From Roseiarcus sp963749715 (GTDB taxonomy: Bacteria; Pseudomonadota; Alphaproteobacteria; Rhizobiales; Beijerinckiaceae): a stretch of 64,000 bases of DNA. The position numbers and the translations under genes were made by a program. The stretch covers positions 602,058-666,057 of the forward strand of contig CAVVNR010000001.1 of assembly GCA_963749715.1 (NCBI GenBank), given 5' to 3'. This document shows, piece by piece, positions 62,950 through 64,000 of this stretch; position 1 is the first letter of the stretch, and each line of letters starts with the position of its first letter. The notes under the pieces are model-generated. The model had not been told where the DNA came from. It was given only the letters and a program-made list of their open reading frames with translations, and ran no database searches.

Positions 62950-64000
62950 ATGAACGTTCCCGTTTTACCGCGAGACGTGCCCGTCCCCGAGGACTCCTCT
63001 GCAAAGGGGCAGGGGGCACTGGACGTACAGGAATGCCAGCAGCTCGACGCCTACTGGCGCGCCGCCAACTACCTCTCGGTTGGTCAGATTTACCTCTACG
63101 CAAATCCGATGCTGCGCGAGCCTCTGACGCTGGCGCATGTCAAGCCGCTCGTGGTCGGGCATTGGGGAACGACGCCGGGGCAGAATTTCATCTACGTCCA
63201 TTTGAACCGGGCGATCCGCCTCAATGATCTCGACATGATCTACATCGCCGGTCCAGGCCATGGCGGGCCGGCTCTGGTCGCCAACACCTATCTCGAGGGC
63301 AGCTACAGCGAAATCTATCCCGACATCAGCCAGGACGAAGCCGGAATGAAGCGGCTGTTCAAACAGTTCTCGTTTCCTGGCGGGATTTCGAGCCATGTCG
63401 CGCCGACCACGCCCGGCTCCATTCACGAGGGCGGCGAACTCGGATATTCGCTGAGCCACGCCTTCGGCGCCGCGTTCGACAATCCGGGCCTCATCGTCGC
63501 GTGCATCGTCGGCGACGGCGAGGCCGAAACGGGCCCATTGGCGACCGCTTGGCAGTCCAACAAATTCCTGGATCCGATCACGGACGGCGCGGTTCTGCCG
63601 ATCCTGCACCTCAACGGATTCAAGATCAGCAACCCGACGGTCCTCGCCCGCATCGAGCACGAGGAATTGGAACAGTTCTTCCTCGGCTGCGGGTGGACGC
63701 CGCTCTTCGTCGAGGGCGACGATCCTGAGACGATGCACCGGCTGATGGCGGCGACGGTCGAAAAAGCCATCGCCCAGATCCACGCAATCCAGAAGAGAGC
63801 GCGAGAGAACAAAGACCCCGCGCGGCCGCGCTGGCCGATGATCGTCCTGCGTTCGCCCAAGGGCTGGACCGGGCCGAAGATCGTCGACGGCTTGAAGATC
63901 GAGGGCACGTTTCGGGCGCATCAGGTTCCCCTGCTCGTCGACGCCGGGCATCCCGACCATGTCAAGCTCCTCGAAAGCTGGATGAAGAGCTACAAAGCGG
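62950..64000 (+). CDS. xfp: Phosphoketolase (Xfp), 5' part
   Basis: The first 350 residues of a thiamine-diphosphate phosphoketolase; the rest lies beyond the window. LDAYWRAANYLSVGQIYLY, GHWGTTPGQNFIYVHLNR and IYIAGPGHGGPALVAN form the N-terminal part, and GDGEAETGPLATAWQSNKFL binds the diphosphate. It cleaves xylulose 5-phosphate (and fructose 6-phosphate) to acetyl phosphate. It begins 38 bases after the slipin gene. Confidence 0.94.
   Translation, partial: MNVPVLPRDVPVPEDSSAKGQGALDVQECQQLDAYWRAANYLSVGQIYLYANPMLREPLTLAHVKPLVVGHWGTTPGQNFIYVHLNRAIRLNDLDMIYIAGPGHGGPALVANTYLEGSYSEIYPDISQDEAGMKRLFKQFSFPGGISSHVAPTTPGSIHEGGELGYSLSHAFGAAFDNPGLIVACIVGDGEAETGPLATAWQSNKFLDPITDGAVLPILHLNGFKISNPTVLARIEHEELEQFFLGCGWTPLFVEGDDPETMHRLMAATVEKAIAQIHAIQKRARENKDPARPRWPMIVLRSPKGWTGPKIVDGLKIEGTFRAHQVPLLVDAGHPDHVKLLESWMKSYKA

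Overview
The window is about 64 kb of GC-rich DNA from an alphaproteobacterium, most likely of the order Hyphomicrobiales (Rhizobiales). The support is an IalB-family protein, a GcrA-like protein, the DUF3489/DUF2924/serine-recombinase cassette and a non-flagellar MotA/MotB-like pair. A mesaconyl-CoA hydratase gene (ethylmalonyl-CoA pathway), a PqqA peptide, a split glycine cleavage P protein and a phosphoketolase fit a methylotroph-like or versatile C1/C2 metabolism (Beijerinckiaceae/Methylocystaceae type). That placement is inference; no marker gene in the window settles the genus.

Layout. (1) 1-7.0 kb: a plus-strand catabolic cluster with the end of a molybdenum hydroxylase large subunit, CoxD-like and CoxE-like maturation proteins, an amidohydrolase, a lactonase-type metallo-beta-lactamase, an SMP-30/isochorismatase fusion and an azoreductase-like flavoprotein. 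(2) 7.0-14 kb: a decayed zinc metallopeptidase, an aidB-like acyl-CoA dehydrogenase, an NlpC/P60 peptidase, rpmE and an ABC exporter. (3) 14.1-21.3 kb: an arsenic island. arsR-arsC-pstS-aqpS run leftward, arsenite oxidase aioBA runs rightward from the same intergenic region and ends in a strong terminator, and arsM with its own arsR faces it. (4) 22-30 kb: an envelope protein, then gcvT-gcvH-gcvPA-gcvPB behind a tandem glycine riboswitch, a lipoprotein, an IalB protein and tRNA-Val. (5) 30-41.4 kb: housekeeping genes (rimI-like, asd, motA/motB-like, typA, hemolysin III, mesaconyl-CoA hydratase, yggT). (6) 41.5-46.3 kb: tRNA-Ala, a serine-recombinase cassette and a beheaded aldehyde dehydrogenase with DUF779. 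(7) 46.3-57.3 kb: an accessory zone with an IS6 relic, orphan pqqA, fdxA, a GcrA-like protein, a frameshifted adenylate cyclase, and IS1182, IS630 and IS110 elements. The IS630 element sits exactly in the target duplication of the IS1182 element and carries a LexA-like passenger gene. (8) 57.7-64 kb: a plasma-membrane-type proton P-ATPase, a PF10091 glucoamylase-type hydrolase, a slipin and the start of phosphoketolase.

How the genes work together. In the arsenic island the predicted flow is arsenate to arsenite (ArsC), exit of arsenite through the aquaporin, extracytoplasmic oxidation back to arsenate (AioBA) and methylation of residual cytosolic arsenite (ArsM); no ArsB/Acr3 pump is present in the window. 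The gcv operon is a complete glycine cleavage set (T, H, P1, P2) under glycine riboswitch control.

Sequence quality. At least eleven otherwise conserved genes are broken by single-base frameshifts (coxE-like, aidB, gcvH, typA, mch, adenylate cyclase, P-ATPase and others), several in short homopolymers. The simplest explanation is residual indel error in the assembly, so most of these should not be read as biological pseudogenes without checking. Long open frames antisense to genes are common because of the GC content and were left out.
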